Source: Bacteroidia bacterium (GTDB lineage Bacteria > Bacteroidota > Bacteroidia > Flavobacteriales > Flavobacteriaceae). From it: 61,818 nucleotides of DNA. The position numbers and the translations under genes were made by a program. The notes beneath the pieces were generated by a model, which made no database searches, was not told the origin of the DNA, and saw only the letters and a program-made list of their open reading frames with translations. Positions within the stretch are counted from its first letter, which is position 1. Each line of letters opens with the position of its first letter. The stretch covers positions 1 through 61,818 of the forward strand of contig JAUIJA010000012.1 in assembly GCA_030431055.1 (NCBI GenBank). The letters run 5' to 3'. Shown here in pieces: positions 51,303-60,277 of this stretch.

Positions 51303-51325
51303 TTGCTTTCTGTGAACTCGACAGA
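51303..51325 (-). repeat. possible attL: 3' remnant of a tRNA gene
   Basis: On the minus strand the sequence reads CTGTCGAGTTCACAGAAAG. CTGT looks like the 3' half of a T-stem, CGAGTTC like a 7-base acceptor strand and the following A like a discriminator base. The 5' part of the tRNA is missing. This matches the usual left-over of integration into a tRNA 3' end. The partner copy would be outside the window. Confidence 0.4.
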
Positions 51326-51329
51326 ACAA

Positions 51330-51398
51330 ATGTCGAACCTTTTTGAGGAAGATATGAAGAAAATGATGGACTTAGCGGAGTATTTAAAAGCAGCTTAA
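51330..51398 (+). pseudogene. 22-codon ORF, probable gene fragment
   Basis: ATG to TAA; the protein ends in DLAEYLKAA, which looks like the tail of a longer protein. It begins immediately inside the proposed border. An imperfect palindrome with GGGGGAGA and TCTCCC (51410-51435) follows. The 51151-51582 gap otherwise has only the border structures and the promoter at 51495. Confidence 0.35.
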
Positions 51399-51494
51399 CA
51401 GCAAATTCGGGGGAGATAAAAATATTTCTCCCGACATTTTGTTTAATTGTAAAATTTGTGTAAGCAAAATTGCAATTATTTGGAAAAAAAGTGC

Positions 51495-51502
51495 TAAATT
51501 TG
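51495..51502 (+). promoter_or_regulatory. -7 box for the Hsp70/kinase-AAA cluster
   Basis: TAAATTTG fits TAnnTTTG, 80 bases before the first ATG of the cluster. A TTTG lies at 51479-51482, but the spacer is short (12). Confidence 0.45.
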
Positions 51503-51582
51503 GGTTTTAAAATTTAAAACCACGAAAAGGTTAAGTCTAACTTTAGTTTTGCTTTACCGAGGATATAATTTGGAATGCACTT

Positions 51583-53283
51583 ATGAAGCTTATACATGAA
51601 AATCCATATAGAATTGCAGGCATCTTATCCAATGCTACTGAAAGAGAACTCCAAAGACAGCAAAGTAAGATTAAGAAGTTTGCGAAGATTGGCAGAGAAG
51701 CAGATTCAGAGTTAGATTTTAATTTTTTAAATCCGGTAAGTCGTTCAGAGGAAAATGTAAATAAAGCGTTTTCAAACATAGAGCAAAACGGAGATAAAGT
51801 TTCAAATTCTCTGTTTTGGTTTATTAAATCTAACCCTTTTGATGAGACAGCTTTGAACTATTTGATTAATGGTGACAAAGAAAAAGCTCTAGAAATATGG
51901 GAGAAAGTAACAAATGGTAAAGAAATAACCGCTAAGAACTTCTCATGCTTTAATAACATAGGAACATTAAAGCTTTTGGGTTCCAATCGGTCAGAAATTG
52001 CTGATGGAATTTCTTTAAAGTTTAAACTACTTGATTCAGATAGTTTTGCCGATTTTGTTCATTCCGTAGCAGATCAAACCTATTCTATTGACAACAAGAA
52101 ACAAGCAGAAAAACTGGTCGATACACTTTTATCGCAACTTAATGGGAAATATACTTTAGCCAGTACAGCTAAGCTTTTCAGTGGATGTAATTCAGAAACG
52201 AAAAAGTACATCTCTAAGAAGTTTACTGAAAAGCCTATTCACAACTTAGAAGCTCGAATAGAAAGTGCCAAAAGCAGAAGAAAACAAGACAAATTCAAAG
52301 CTTATGATTTTGGTTTAAAGTTATTTGTTGATAGTAAGGAAGACTTAGCTTCTATAAAATCCATGTTGGGAGCAAGTGATCTGAAATTCAAAATGATTGC
52401 AGATAACCTTGCTAAAGAAATTATGCAATGTGGTATTGATTATTTTCAGGCATGGAAGGATTCAAAAGATCCAAGTAATGAAGGATTGAAGCTTCTTAAA
52501 TATGCTGATTCGATAGCAATTGGCTCTCAAACAAAGGATAGAATTAGAGAGAATATCGAAGGCATGGAAGAATGGGCTCAATCTGCTCCTATAAAAGAAG
52601 ACCTTGAATACATTACAAATAAGCTAAGTAATTTCCAAAACCAATCAGACACTATAAGTAATGCTAAATCATTGGTTAGTGGATGTAAATACAAATTGCA
52701 GTCAATTAGGGGTGTTCTTGGCTCCGATGATGAACTCTATTTAGGGATTAGCAGTGCAGTTGTCGGAAATGCACTAGGTATGTTGATAGAAGTTGTAAAT
52801 GAAGCTCAAAGTGGATTAGAATATAACCGCTCGAAACTTCTACTCCTTCCTGGGGTTGTTTCTGATGCAGTTGAAGTAATAAACATGTTGGATGCGTTAG
52901 ATATGAACTATGAAACAAGAAGAAGGTTCAATGACAACAAATCCACTATTAAAGGCATGAATACTCAATTAGAAACTGTGCGAAGGCAAATGAGGTCTGC
53001 TTCAAGTTCTAGTTACAGTTCTTCTAGCAGTAGTTCATCTTCAAGTGGCGGTTGTTATATCGCAACAATGGCTTATGGAGACTACGACCATCCACAGGTT
53101 CTTGAATTACGGAAATTTAGAGATGAGTTTCTAGATAAGTTCTATCTAGGAAAACAGTTCATTAAGTTTTACTATAAGTACTCACCTAAACTTGTTGAAA
53201 AACTTGAAAATAAACAGAGCATAAATAATGCTATCCGTAGATCATTGGATCAATTTGTAAAGCTTATTAAGAAAAAGAAATAA
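51583..53283 (+). CDS. J-like N-terminus / CFI-box C-terminus protein, first gene of the Hsp70 cluster
   Basis: 566 residues. The N-terminus (NPYRIAGILSNATERELQRQ, ~7-26) has the look of a DnaJ-type helix-turn (YxxLGxxxxAtxxEI) but no HPD tripeptide, so it would not stimulate Hsp70 in the classic way. A long helical region follows (~60-465). A serine-rich linker (~470-488) leads to the CFI-box: CYIATMAYGDYDHPQVLELR (~491-510), then FRDEFLDKFYLGKQFIKFYY. CFI-box domains are C-terminal modules of unknown role in large stress proteins. The next gene starts at the last base of its stop. It probably delivers clients to the Hsp70. Confidence 0.75.
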   Translation: MKLIHENPYRIAGILSNATERELQRQQSKIKKFAKIGREADSELDFNFLNPVSRSEENVNKAFSNIEQNGDKVSNSLFWFIKSNPFDETALNYLINGDKEKALEIWEKVTNGKEITAKNFSCFNNIGTLKLLGSNRSEIADGISLKFKLLDSDSFADFVHSVADQTYSIDNKKQAEKLVDTLLSQLNGKYTLASTAKLFSGCNSETKKYISKKFTEKPIHNLEARIESAKSRRKQDKFKAYDFGLKLFVDSKEDLASIKSMLGASDLKFKMIADNLAKEIMQCGIDYFQAWKDSKDPSNEGLKLLKYADSIAIGSQTKDRIRENIEGMEEWAQSAPIKEDLEYITNKLSNFQNQSDTISNAKSLVSGCKYKLQSIRGVLGSDDELYLGISSAVVGNALGMLIEVVNEAQSGLEYNRSKLLLLPGVVSDAVEVINMLDALDMNYETRRRFNDNKSTIKGMNTQLETVRRQMRSASSSSYSSSSSSSSSSGGCYIATMAYGDYDHPQVLELRKFRDEFLDKFYLGKQFIKFYYKYSPKLVEKLENKQSINNAIRRSLDQFVKLIKKKK

Positions 53284-54224
53284 TGAAAAAAGTAATACTA
53301 GGAACAATTATAGGTTTATCGTCATTTGTAGCCGTGGCTCAAAGTGACAGCTTGATAAACGTAGAGGTAACATCTCTTAAACAGCAATTAAAAGAACAAT
53401 CAATTGAAATCGAAAAGTTAAGTGATAAGTACCAAGCTCAAAGGAATTCATTGATTGAAAAAGGTAATGCTATTTCTAAACTCAATCAGGAAAACCAGTC
53501 CTTAAAAGGAAAACTTGATAGTGTTTCTAATATCGTAAGCACCAATGGAAATAATATTGTTGCTATTTCTAAGGACTTAGGTACGAAAATTCAGGAAACC
53601 GGAGATATTGCTGATAGCAAAATTTCCGCTTTAAATAGTGATGTAGATAAAAACAGATTGTACTGGATAATTGGTACGCTAGCTACTTTACTAATTGGCG
53701 GTGTTATTTTTTGGCTTCTTGGGAAAAGAATTACTTCGAGTAAAACCGATGTTGAATCGCAAATAAACAACACAAAGAAATCACTTGAAGAAGAAAGTAT
53801 CAAATTGGATAGTAAGCTTGTTGAAGTTTTAGAGTCCCAATTGAAAATACAACAAGCAGAATCAAGTTCAACTCCATCAAGCTCTACCCCTGAAAAGGAA
53901 GATCATTCGTTGGCAATTAAAGTTGCTGATGAAATAGTACGAATGGAGAGATACATCTCTAGAATTGATCCAGGAACCAAAGGATTGAAGCCATTAGTGA
54001 AAGGAGTAGAAAAACTACACGATAATTTAAAATCTAAAGGATACTCAATAGAGGTTTTACTAAACAAGGACTATGAGGAAAGAATGAATATTGACGTAAT
54101 CACCTTCAAAGAGGATGAGGCATTACAAGAAGGAAGAAAGATAATTACAAGAATAATAAAACCGCAAGTCAACTTTAATGGAGTTCTTATTCAACGAGCT
54201 CAGGTTGATGTATCACAGAATTAA
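53283..54224 (+). CDS. membrane-anchored coiled-coil protein with GrpE-like C-terminus
   Basis: 313 residues. Signal-like N-terminus (MKKVILGTIIGLSSFVAVAQ), a periplasmic-side coiled coil (~25-100), a membrane helix (LYWIIGTLATLLIGGVIFWL, ~127-146), then a cytoplasmic coiled coil (~155-190), a Ser/Thr/Pro linker and a C-terminal domain (~205-313). That domain ends in ITRIIKPQVNFNGVLIQRAQ, similar to the beta wing of GrpE nucleotide exchange factors (KPGYxxxxRVIRPAxVxV-type). If right, it ties the Hsp70 to the membrane and recycles its nucleotide. GrpE assignment is an inference from position and this tail. Confidence 0.65.
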   Translation: MKKVILGTIIGLSSFVAVAQSDSLINVEVTSLKQQLKEQSIEIEKLSDKYQAQRNSLIEKGNAISKLNQENQSLKGKLDSVSNIVSTNGNNIVAISKDLGTKIQETGDIADSKISALNSDVDKNRLYWIIGTLATLLIGGVIFWLLGKRITSSKTDVESQINNTKKSLEEESIKLDSKLVEVLESQLKIQQAESSSTPSSSTPEKEDHSLAIKVADEIVRMERYISRIDPGTKGLKPLVKGVEKLHDNLKSKGYSIEVLLNKDYEERMNIDVITFKEDEALQEGRKIITRIIKPQVNFNGVLIQRAQVDVSQN

Positions 54225-54234
54225 AAAAATTAAT

Positions 54235-56766
54235 ATGGCACGGATAAAAATTGATTACGGAATAGATTTAGGAACAACAAACTCTGCTATCTCAAGAATG
54301 GAACAAGGAGAAAGCAAGATTATTAAAGCATTAGATACGCAAAAAGACACAACACCTTCTTGTGTTGCTTTTAATCGCAAAGGAAATATTTTAATTGGTG
54401 ATTCTGCATATGCTTCATATCGTTCCGAAAGTGTTAAGGTAATGTCAAAAGGTAAGAGCCTTAATTCCTTTGTAGAATTCAAAAGAACTATGGGTACCGA
54501 TAAAACTTATCACTGTCCGAATATATCAAAAGATTTATCTTCTGAAGAATTATCCGCTGAAGTTCTTAAAAGGCTGAAAGAATATGTTAATGACGAAAAT
54601 ATCAATGCAGCTGTTATAACCGTTCCTGCCGCTTTTAAGAATAACCAAATTGACGCAACAAGAAAAGCTGCGAAGCTTGCAGGATTTGACCATGTAGAAG
54701 TTTTACAAGAGCCAGTTGCAGCATCTATGGCTTATGGTTTAGATAGTTCTAACAAAGATGGTTTTTGGCTTGTTTTTGATTACGGAGGGGGAACTTTTGA
54801 TGCAGCTTTATTGAAAGTTGAAGAAGGTATCATGAAGGTAATTGATACCGAAGGGGATAATTACCTCGGAGGTAAAAACTTAGATTATGCAATTGTTGAT
54901 CAATTGATTATCCCACATATTAAGGAGAACTTCGAAATTGATGAAATATTAAGTGATGACAACAAGAAGACTGAATACAGAGGAGCTTTAAAATTTTATG
55001 CCGAAGAAATAAAGAATAACCTATCATTCAACCCTTCACATAATGTTTATGAAGCACCTGGAGATTGCGGAGAAGATGATAATGGTGAGGAAATAGAGAT
55101 AGATTTAACCGTCACTCAGGATCAGTTAAAAGAAGTGTTAGCTCCAGTTTACCAAAAGGCGATTGATTGTGCAGTAGCACTTTTAAGTAGAAATAATTTA
55201 CAAGGCTCTTCTTTAGATTCTCTAATTCTAGTAGGTGGACCAACATTATCTCCTATAGTTAGAGAAATGTTGGAAAAGCAAATCTGCAAGCCAGACACAA
55301 GTGTTGATCCTATGACAGTGGTTTCAACTGGAGCTGCATTATACGCTTCTACCGTAGATTTATCAGATGAAATAATTGATAACCAGAGAGACCGTACGAA
55401 AATACAACTTGAGCTGCATTTTGATTCTTCAACTATTGACAATGAAACAATGGGAATTGTCAAAATATTAGAAGATAAGACTGATGGAACTATTCCAGAG
55501 AAAGTTTTTGCTGAAATAAAAAGAGGTGACAATGCTTGGGCAAGTGGAAAAGTAGAGATAAATGCAATAGGAGTGCCAGTTGATATACAATTGCAAGAAG
55601 ACAAGACAAACATGTTTGATGTCACACTATATGATGATAAAGGAAATCTTCTTGAATGCGAACCAAATTCATTCAATGTAATACAAGGATCAGTTGTTGG
55701 TTCTGCAACATTACCTTACAATGTAGGTATTGAAATTCAAGACATTAACTCTGGCAAGATTGTGTTTAGAACTATTGAAGGTTTGGAAAAAAACAAATCA
55801 TTACCTGCAACTGGAACTAAGAATGGTCTAAAAACCGCAAGACAAATTAGACCAGGTATGGAAAGTGACTATTTAGAGATTTCAATTTTCCAAGGAGAGC
55901 ATGGAGCCGAAGATACAAGAGCAATCCATAACCATCATGTTAATACAATTTATATTACTGGTAATGACTTCCCTTCACTACTTCCTGAAAATAGTGATGT
56001 AGATATTACCCTTAACATTGATAAATCTCAAAAAGTAACCGGTAAAGCATTCTTCCCTTATTTGGAGTTCGAATATGAGTTTGAATGTGAAACAAAAATA
56101 GATTCAGTTCAATCTGCATGGTTAGACAATGAATTTAAGAAAGGTTTATCAAGTGTAAACGAGCTTAAAAGAAAAGGAATCAGTTCAGAGGAACTGGATA
56201 AAGCAGAAAAGGAAATTCAGGAAGGTAAAAAACTTTTTGAAAGTTCTAAAGATGATACAGATACTAAACAGCAAGCTCTTTCCAATTTAAGAAAATCACT
56301 AAAAGTGGTTGATAAATTGCTTGGAGATAGAGAGTGGCCTGAGTTAGAAAAGGAATTAAAGGAGGCTTTCCACAATCTAGAAGAGATCAATCGAGAAAAA
56401 GGAAATGAGCAAACAACTCAGATAGTTAATAAAATAAAACCTGATGTTGAGCAAGCTATTAGAGATAAGGATAGTAAAAACACTCCTCAGCTTATTGAAA
56501 TAATTAATCATTTGGCATTTGAATTAGAGAAGCTTGAGCACGCTATGGGATTGATATACAGCTTCGATAGAGATTTTGATTCAATTCAATGGAAAGATAG
56601 AAACGCAGCAAGAAGTCTTCTTAACAGAGGAAAGCAGATTATTGTTGAGAATCCGAGCTTCGATAGTTTAAGACCAATTTGTGCAGATTTATTACAAAAC
56701 TCAGGCTTAACTGATGATTTGGATTCAAATCAAAACGAGAGTGCTAAAGGAATTTTAAGGGGATAA
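54235..56766 (+). CDS. Hsp70-family chaperone with long C-terminal extension
   Basis: 843 residues from the ATG at 54235 (upstream frame lies over the previous gene). The nucleotide-binding domain has YGIDLGTTNSAIS (~8-20), VITVPAAFKNNQIDATRKAA (~128-147), VFDYGGGTFDAALL (~180-193) and LVGGPTLSPIVREML (~332-346). A substrate-binding-like beta domain follows (~390-560). The C-terminal ~250 residues are helical and exceed DnaK (~640 in total). This is not the housekeeping DnaK: the beta domain is divergent and there is no EEVD-like or Gly-rich tail. It is the core of the cluster. Confidence 0.9.
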   Translation: MARIKIDYGIDLGTTNSAISRMEQGESKIIKALDTQKDTTPSCVAFNRKGNILIGDSAYASYRSESVKVMSKGKSLNSFVEFKRTMGTDKTYHCPNISKDLSSEELSAEVLKRLKEYVNDENINAAVITVPAAFKNNQIDATRKAAKLAGFDHVEVLQEPVAASMAYGLDSSNKDGFWLVFDYGGGTFDAALLKVEEGIMKVIDTEGDNYLGGKNLDYAIVDQLIIPHIKENFEIDEILSDDNKKTEYRGALKFYAEEIKNNLSFNPSHNVYEAPGDCGEDDNGEEIEIDLTVTQDQLKEVLAPVYQKAIDCAVALLSRNNLQGSSLDSLILVGGPTLSPIVREMLEKQICKPDTSVDPMTVVSTGAALYASTVDLSDEIIDNQRDRTKIQLELHFDSSTIDNETMGIVKILEDKTDGTIPEKVFAEIKRGDNAWASGKVEINAIGVPVDIQLQEDKTNMFDVTLYDDKGNLLECEPNSFNVIQGSVVGSATLPYNVGIEIQDINSGKIVFRTIEGLEKNKSLPATGTKNGLKTARQIRPGMESDYLEISIFQGEHGAEDTRAIHNHHVNTIYITGNDFPSLLPENSDVDITLNIDKSQKVTGKAFFPYLEFEYEFECETKIDSVQSAWLDNEFKKGLSSVNELKRKGISSEELDKAEKEIQEGKKLFESSKDDTDTKQQALSNLRKSLKVVDKLLGDREWPELEKELKEAFHNLEEINREKGNEQTTQIVNKIKPDVEQAIRDKDSKNTPQLIEIINHLAFELEKLEHAMGLIYSFDRDFDSIQWKDRNAARSLLNRGKQIIVENPSFDSLRPICADLLQNSGLTDDLDSNQNESAKGILRG

Positions 56767-58548
56767 ATGGGTTCTAATTCACACATATTAAAAAAAGGTG
56801 AACTTATTGATGATAAGTACCAAATAGCTTTCTTTCTAAAAAAAGGGAGCTATGCTGAAACTTATCGTGTCAAAGGAAATGACGGAAAAACAAAACTATT
56901 AAAGCTATTCATATACTCTCAGCTAGATAGAACACAGTTCACGAATTCCGGTACACCTTTAGAAATTGATGTTTTAAAATCAATAAAACATCCTAATGTG
57001 GTGAAGTATCATGATTCGGGAGAACTCATCATTGAAAATCAAAAATATGGCTATGTGATTCTCGACTTTATTAGTGGGGAAACTCTCGCTGATAAAATGA
57101 AACGAGAGGATACTCTGAATCAATACGAGGCGAAGGATATTATTCTAGGTGTTTTAAATGGATTAAATCATCTACATAGTATAGATAGACCTTTGATTCA
57201 TAATGATATTACGAATCTTAACGTAATGCTCGATCTTTCAGGTAAAGTTCCTGTTCCAAAACTAATTGATTTCGGGTATGCTAGGTGGATAGATCAAGCA
57301 ACAAATGATTTTTTAAAGGAAGGGCTAAATCCTTTTTATCAATCAAATGAAGCTTTCAATAAAGTTTTCTCAGTTCAAAGCGACATTTTTTCTGTTGGAG
57401 CTCTTTACTATCACTTACTATTTGGAATGCCACCTTGGTTCGTGGAACTTTCCAAGTTTAAATCTGACAGAATAAAAATAGAAGATGCCATCATTGAAGA
57501 AAGACAAAAGAAATTAAGTTTCCCTGATTCTGATGTAATAGTTGATGAAACTATTCTAAAGGTTATCTCTAAGGCTCTTCAACCAAAAGCAGAAAATAGA
57601 TTCAAAAACGTAAAAGAATTTATCAAAGCGGTAAATGGCGAACTAGAAATTCAGCTTTCTGAAACTACCGAATCCGAGTTAATTGTTAAACCTAAAAAAG
57701 TTAAGCAAGGCAAAGGATTTTCGTCAATTGCAGGAATGCAGGACTTAAAAGATTTAATCAAACTTGATGTTATTGATGCTCTTAATGAGAAGGAAAAATA
57801 TGCTGAGTACGGTTTAACTATACCCAATGGCATGTTACTCTATGGTCCTCCGGGTTGTGGTAAAACATTTTTTGCAGAAAAGATGGCAGAGGAAATTGGG
57901 TTTAATTTTTACCAAATAAAGCCATCTGACATTCAAAGTAAGTGGGTTAACGCCTCCCAAGAGAATATCAAAAAGCTTTTTGATGAAGCAAGGGAAAATG
58001 CTCCTAGCGTTATTTTTATTGATGAGCTAGATGCGATGGTGCCAAATAGGGACAGTTCAGGGATCAATCACATGAACACCAGTGCTGTCAATGAATTTCT
58101 TGCTCAAATGAATAATGTTGGAGAGGATGGTGTATTTATAATTGGTGCGACTAACCGACCTAACTCAATTGATCCAGCAATATTAAGAGCAGGAAGATTA
58201 GATAAGCACATCTATCTCCCCCCTCCTGATCATGAAGCTAGAAAACTAATGTTTGAGCTTTATCTAAAGAAACGACCAACTGAGGTTGGACTTAATTATT
58301 CTGAGTTAGCAACGATAACAGAAAATTATGTTTCGAGTGATATTAAATTTTTATGCGATGAAGCATCTCGAAGAGCTCTTAAAACAAAATCGAGAATAAC
58401 TTGGGAGATTCTTTCATCCACAATCAAAGATAATAGACCGTCTATTTCTCTTAAAGAACTTCACAGCTATGAGGCTATAAAGGCAAAAATGGAAGGTCAA
58501 AATTCAACCAGTAGCGAACGACCTAGAATAGGTTTTAAAAGAAATTAA
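56767..58548 (+). CDS. Ser/Thr protein kinase fused to a Cdc48/FtsH-type AAA+ ATPase
   Basis: 593 residues. Kinase half (~10-290): glycine loop LKKGSYAET (~25), Lys46 in KLLKLFI, catalytic loop IHNDITNLNVML (His145, Asp147, Asn152), and DFG at 168-170 in KLIDFGYARW. Residue 149 is Thr where Lys is usual. AAA+ half (~320-530): Walker A GPPGCGKT (360-367), Walker B VIFIDE (415-420), second region of homology GATNRPNSIDP and arginine-finger AGRLDKHIYLP. I know no standard bacterial protein with this order. It suggests an unfoldase switched by phosphorylation. Confidence 0.92.
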   Translation: MGSNSHILKKGELIDDKYQIAFFLKKGSYAETYRVKGNDGKTKLLKLFIYSQLDRTQFTNSGTPLEIDVLKSIKHPNVVKYHDSGELIIENQKYGYVILDFISGETLADKMKREDTLNQYEAKDIILGVLNGLNHLHSIDRPLIHNDITNLNVMLDLSGKVPVPKLIDFGYARWIDQATNDFLKEGLNPFYQSNEAFNKVFSVQSDIFSVGALYYHLLFGMPPWFVELSKFKSDRIKIEDAIIEERQKKLSFPDSDVIVDETILKVISKALQPKAENRFKNVKEFIKAVNGELEIQLSETTESELIVKPKKVKQGKGFSSIAGMQDLKDLIKLDVIDALNEKEKYAEYGLTIPNGMLLYGPPGCGKTFFAEKMAEEIGFNFYQIKPSDIQSKWVNASQENIKKLFDEARENAPSVIFIDELDAMVPNRDSSGINHMNTSAVNEFLAQMNNVGEDGVFIIGATNRPNSIDPAILRAGRLDKHIYLPPPDHEARKLMFELYLKKRPTEVGLNYSELATITENYVSSDIKFLCDEASRRALKTKSRITWEILSSTIKDNRPSISLKELHSYEAIKAKMEGQNSTSSERPRIGFKRN

Positions 58549-58549
58549 T

Positions 58550-59095
58550 ATGGAACAAATGAGCTTTAATAAATTATTGCTAAAAACTGCCTTCTCTTGT
58601 ATGGCTTGTGATGGTGATATTGATAAACGAGAAGTTGTGTTAATTAAAAGTATGCACAATGATCGGAAAGTGTTTGGGGATATTGATATTGAGAAGGAGT
58701 TAGATGAATTATTGCTGTCAATCAATCATGATGGTCAAAAGTTTTTAAAAGGATTTTTTAATGAGCTTACAGCAAATGAGCTTACCGAAGAGGAAGAACT
58801 AAAACTAATAGAAGCTGCGATTGACACAATAAAAGCAGATGAAAAAGTTGAGTATAGTGAAATCAAATTTTTCAAGGTTATTAGAAGTAAACTCAAAATT
58901 GAAAACGATCCAATTCTTGAAATTCATCCAGACTTCGAAGAATATTTAGAACAAGATATTATCAGCGATTCTTATTTGGCGAGATTACAAGACGACTTTT
59001 TTGATACACATACATCTAAGCAATTTGAATTGATTAGCTCTATTGATGACAATGTGTTAAAGAATCTCAAAGAAGAAGATGGCGAGCAAGAATAA
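58550..59095 (+). CDS. TerB-like protein
   Basis: 181 residues, all-helical and acidic. The N-terminal part has the TerB pattern FSCMACDGDIDKREVVLIKS (D-G-x-I-D-xx-E motif, ~15-34) and a second DTIKADEKVEYSEIKFFKVI (~98). TerB proteins occur in tellurite-resistance and phage-defence loci and interact with membrane or kinase partners. It starts one base after the kinase-AAA stop and overlaps the next gene by 17 bases, so the genes are tightly coupled. Confidence 0.8.
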   Translation: MEQMSFNKLLLKTAFSCMACDGDIDKREVVLIKSMHNDRKVFGDIDIEKELDELLLSINHDGQKFLKGFFNELTANELTEEEELKLIEAAIDTIKADEKVEYSEIKFFKVIRSKLKIENDPILEIHPDFEEYLEQDIISDSYLARLQDDFFDTHTSKQFELISSIDDNVLKNLKEEDGEQE

Positions 59096-59396
59096 ATATG
59101 TAAAAATTGCTCTTGCGGTTTTATTCCTTCTGTGTTTAGCCGACTTCCCTTATGGTTTTTATCAATTGGTAAGATTCATTGGCTCAATTGGACTAGGTTA
59201 TTTAGCTTACTCTGCCTATCAACAAGAAAACAAAGTTGATTTAATAGTTTTTGGTGCGTTAGCATTATTATTTCAGCCATTTGCAAAAATCACTTTAGGA
59301 AGAGAGTTATGGAATATTATAGATGTTGGAGCTGCTATTTATCTGTTTATTTCTGTAATTAATTCAAAAGGCAAATCTAAAAAAGAAACATTTTAA
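59079..59396 (+). CDS. small membrane protein of the DUF6804 type
   Basis: 105 residues with three to four membrane segments (IALAVLFLLCLADFPYGFYQ; RFIGSIGLGYLAYSAY; LIVFGALALLFQPFAKITL; NIIDVGAAIYLFISVI). The phrase FQPFAKITLGRELWNIIDV resembles DUF6804 proteins. It overlaps the TerB-like gene by 17 bases and the next gene by one base. It may anchor the complex in the membrane. Confidence 0.75.
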   Translation: MASKNKYVKIALAVLFLLCLADFPYGFYQLVRFIGSIGLGYLAYSAYQQENKVDLIVFGALALLFQPFAKITLGRELWNIIDVGAAIYLFISVINSKGKSKKETF

Positions 59397-60277
59397 TGGA
59401 AATAAGAGATGATAATGGGCAGATGAAAATAATATATCATCCTGAAGGTGATATTAATAAATTTGAGCCTATTGATAATTCTGAATTGAAAAAATTTGCA
59501 ATAGATATTTTGTCAACAGAATATAAAACCAGAGGGGTAGAAATACTTTCAATAAATTATAGTAATAATTTCTCAGAACCTAATATAATTAAGAGATCTA
59601 AAGGGTATCCAGATGTTGCTTATTTTGTTCTTGCCACTTTAACCAATGAAGCCTTAGATATTGATTTTTCTAAATTCACAAATATTTCAACCCGATTAGT
59701 TGAGAAAGGTATTATACCTAGGGTTGCTGTTGCATCTTTTTGGTGTTATCGTGGTTTTGGAGAAAAAGCTTACAAGGGTGGCGATTATTCAGTAAAATTT
59801 GATTTTATAACTCTAATTGATGACAACAATGAACTCAATAGTTCTGAGAATCTAAATATTGAAGAACTAACTCAAAAATTTCTTTTGGCATGGAATGAAT
59901 TAGATGTCTCAATAATATCTCCTTATTTAAGCAAAAACTTTCTGTATTCATCTTCATGGGTATTTGATGAACTTCCTTCGAGATATGAGTATTTATTGTA
60001 TTTAGAAGGCAAGTTTAATACTCTAAGGAATTCAAATATTAATCCTGATGTGGTTATTAATTATCTCAATGGAAAGCCTGTTTTATTTTTTAATCAAAAT
60101 GGAGAAATAGGAGTATTAGAATTATGGCAACAGAATGGTTTATTGGTGCGGGGAAAAATGTATCCATATAAAGAAGAAATCAGCAAAGAATTTGAAATAG
60201 ATAGTGCAAAAAAGAAAAATGGTTCTCTAATAAATAAATTAATCCAATTCCTAAAAGGCGATGAGCAAAAGAATTGA
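59396..60277 (+). CDS. hypothetical protein with NTF2-like C-terminal domain
   Basis: 293 residues, soluble. The N-terminal domain (~1-150) is alpha/beta and unrecognised (DINKFEPIDNSELKKFAIDI, VAVASFWCYRGFGEKAYKGG). The C-terminal domain (~155-270) has the NTF2/SnoaL layout: EELTQKFLLAWNELDVSIIS, PYLSKNFLYSS, RYEYLLYLEGKFNTLRN. Such domains bind small ligands or act as scaffolds. It overlaps the next gene by 17 bases. No further match. Confidence 0.65.
   Translation: MEIRDDNGQMKIIYHPEGDINKFEPIDNSELKKFAIDILSTEYKTRGVEILSINYSNNFSEPNIIKRSKGYPDVAYFVLATLTNEALDIDFSKFTNISTRLVEKGIIPRVAVASFWCYRGFGEKAYKGGDYSVKFDFITLIDDNNELNSSENLNIEELTQKFLLAWNELDVSIISPYLSKNFLYSSSWVFDELPSRYEYLLYLEGKFNTLRNSNINPDVVINYLNGKPVLFFNQNGEIGVLELWQQNGLLVRGKMYPYKEEISKEFEIDSAKKKNGSLINKLIQFLKGDEQKN

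Noticed and set aside
54178..54234. Upstream start for the Hsp70 gene
   Set aside because: Those codons overlap the previous gene out of frame; the ATG at 54235 begins with the conserved MARIKIDYGIDLGTTN.
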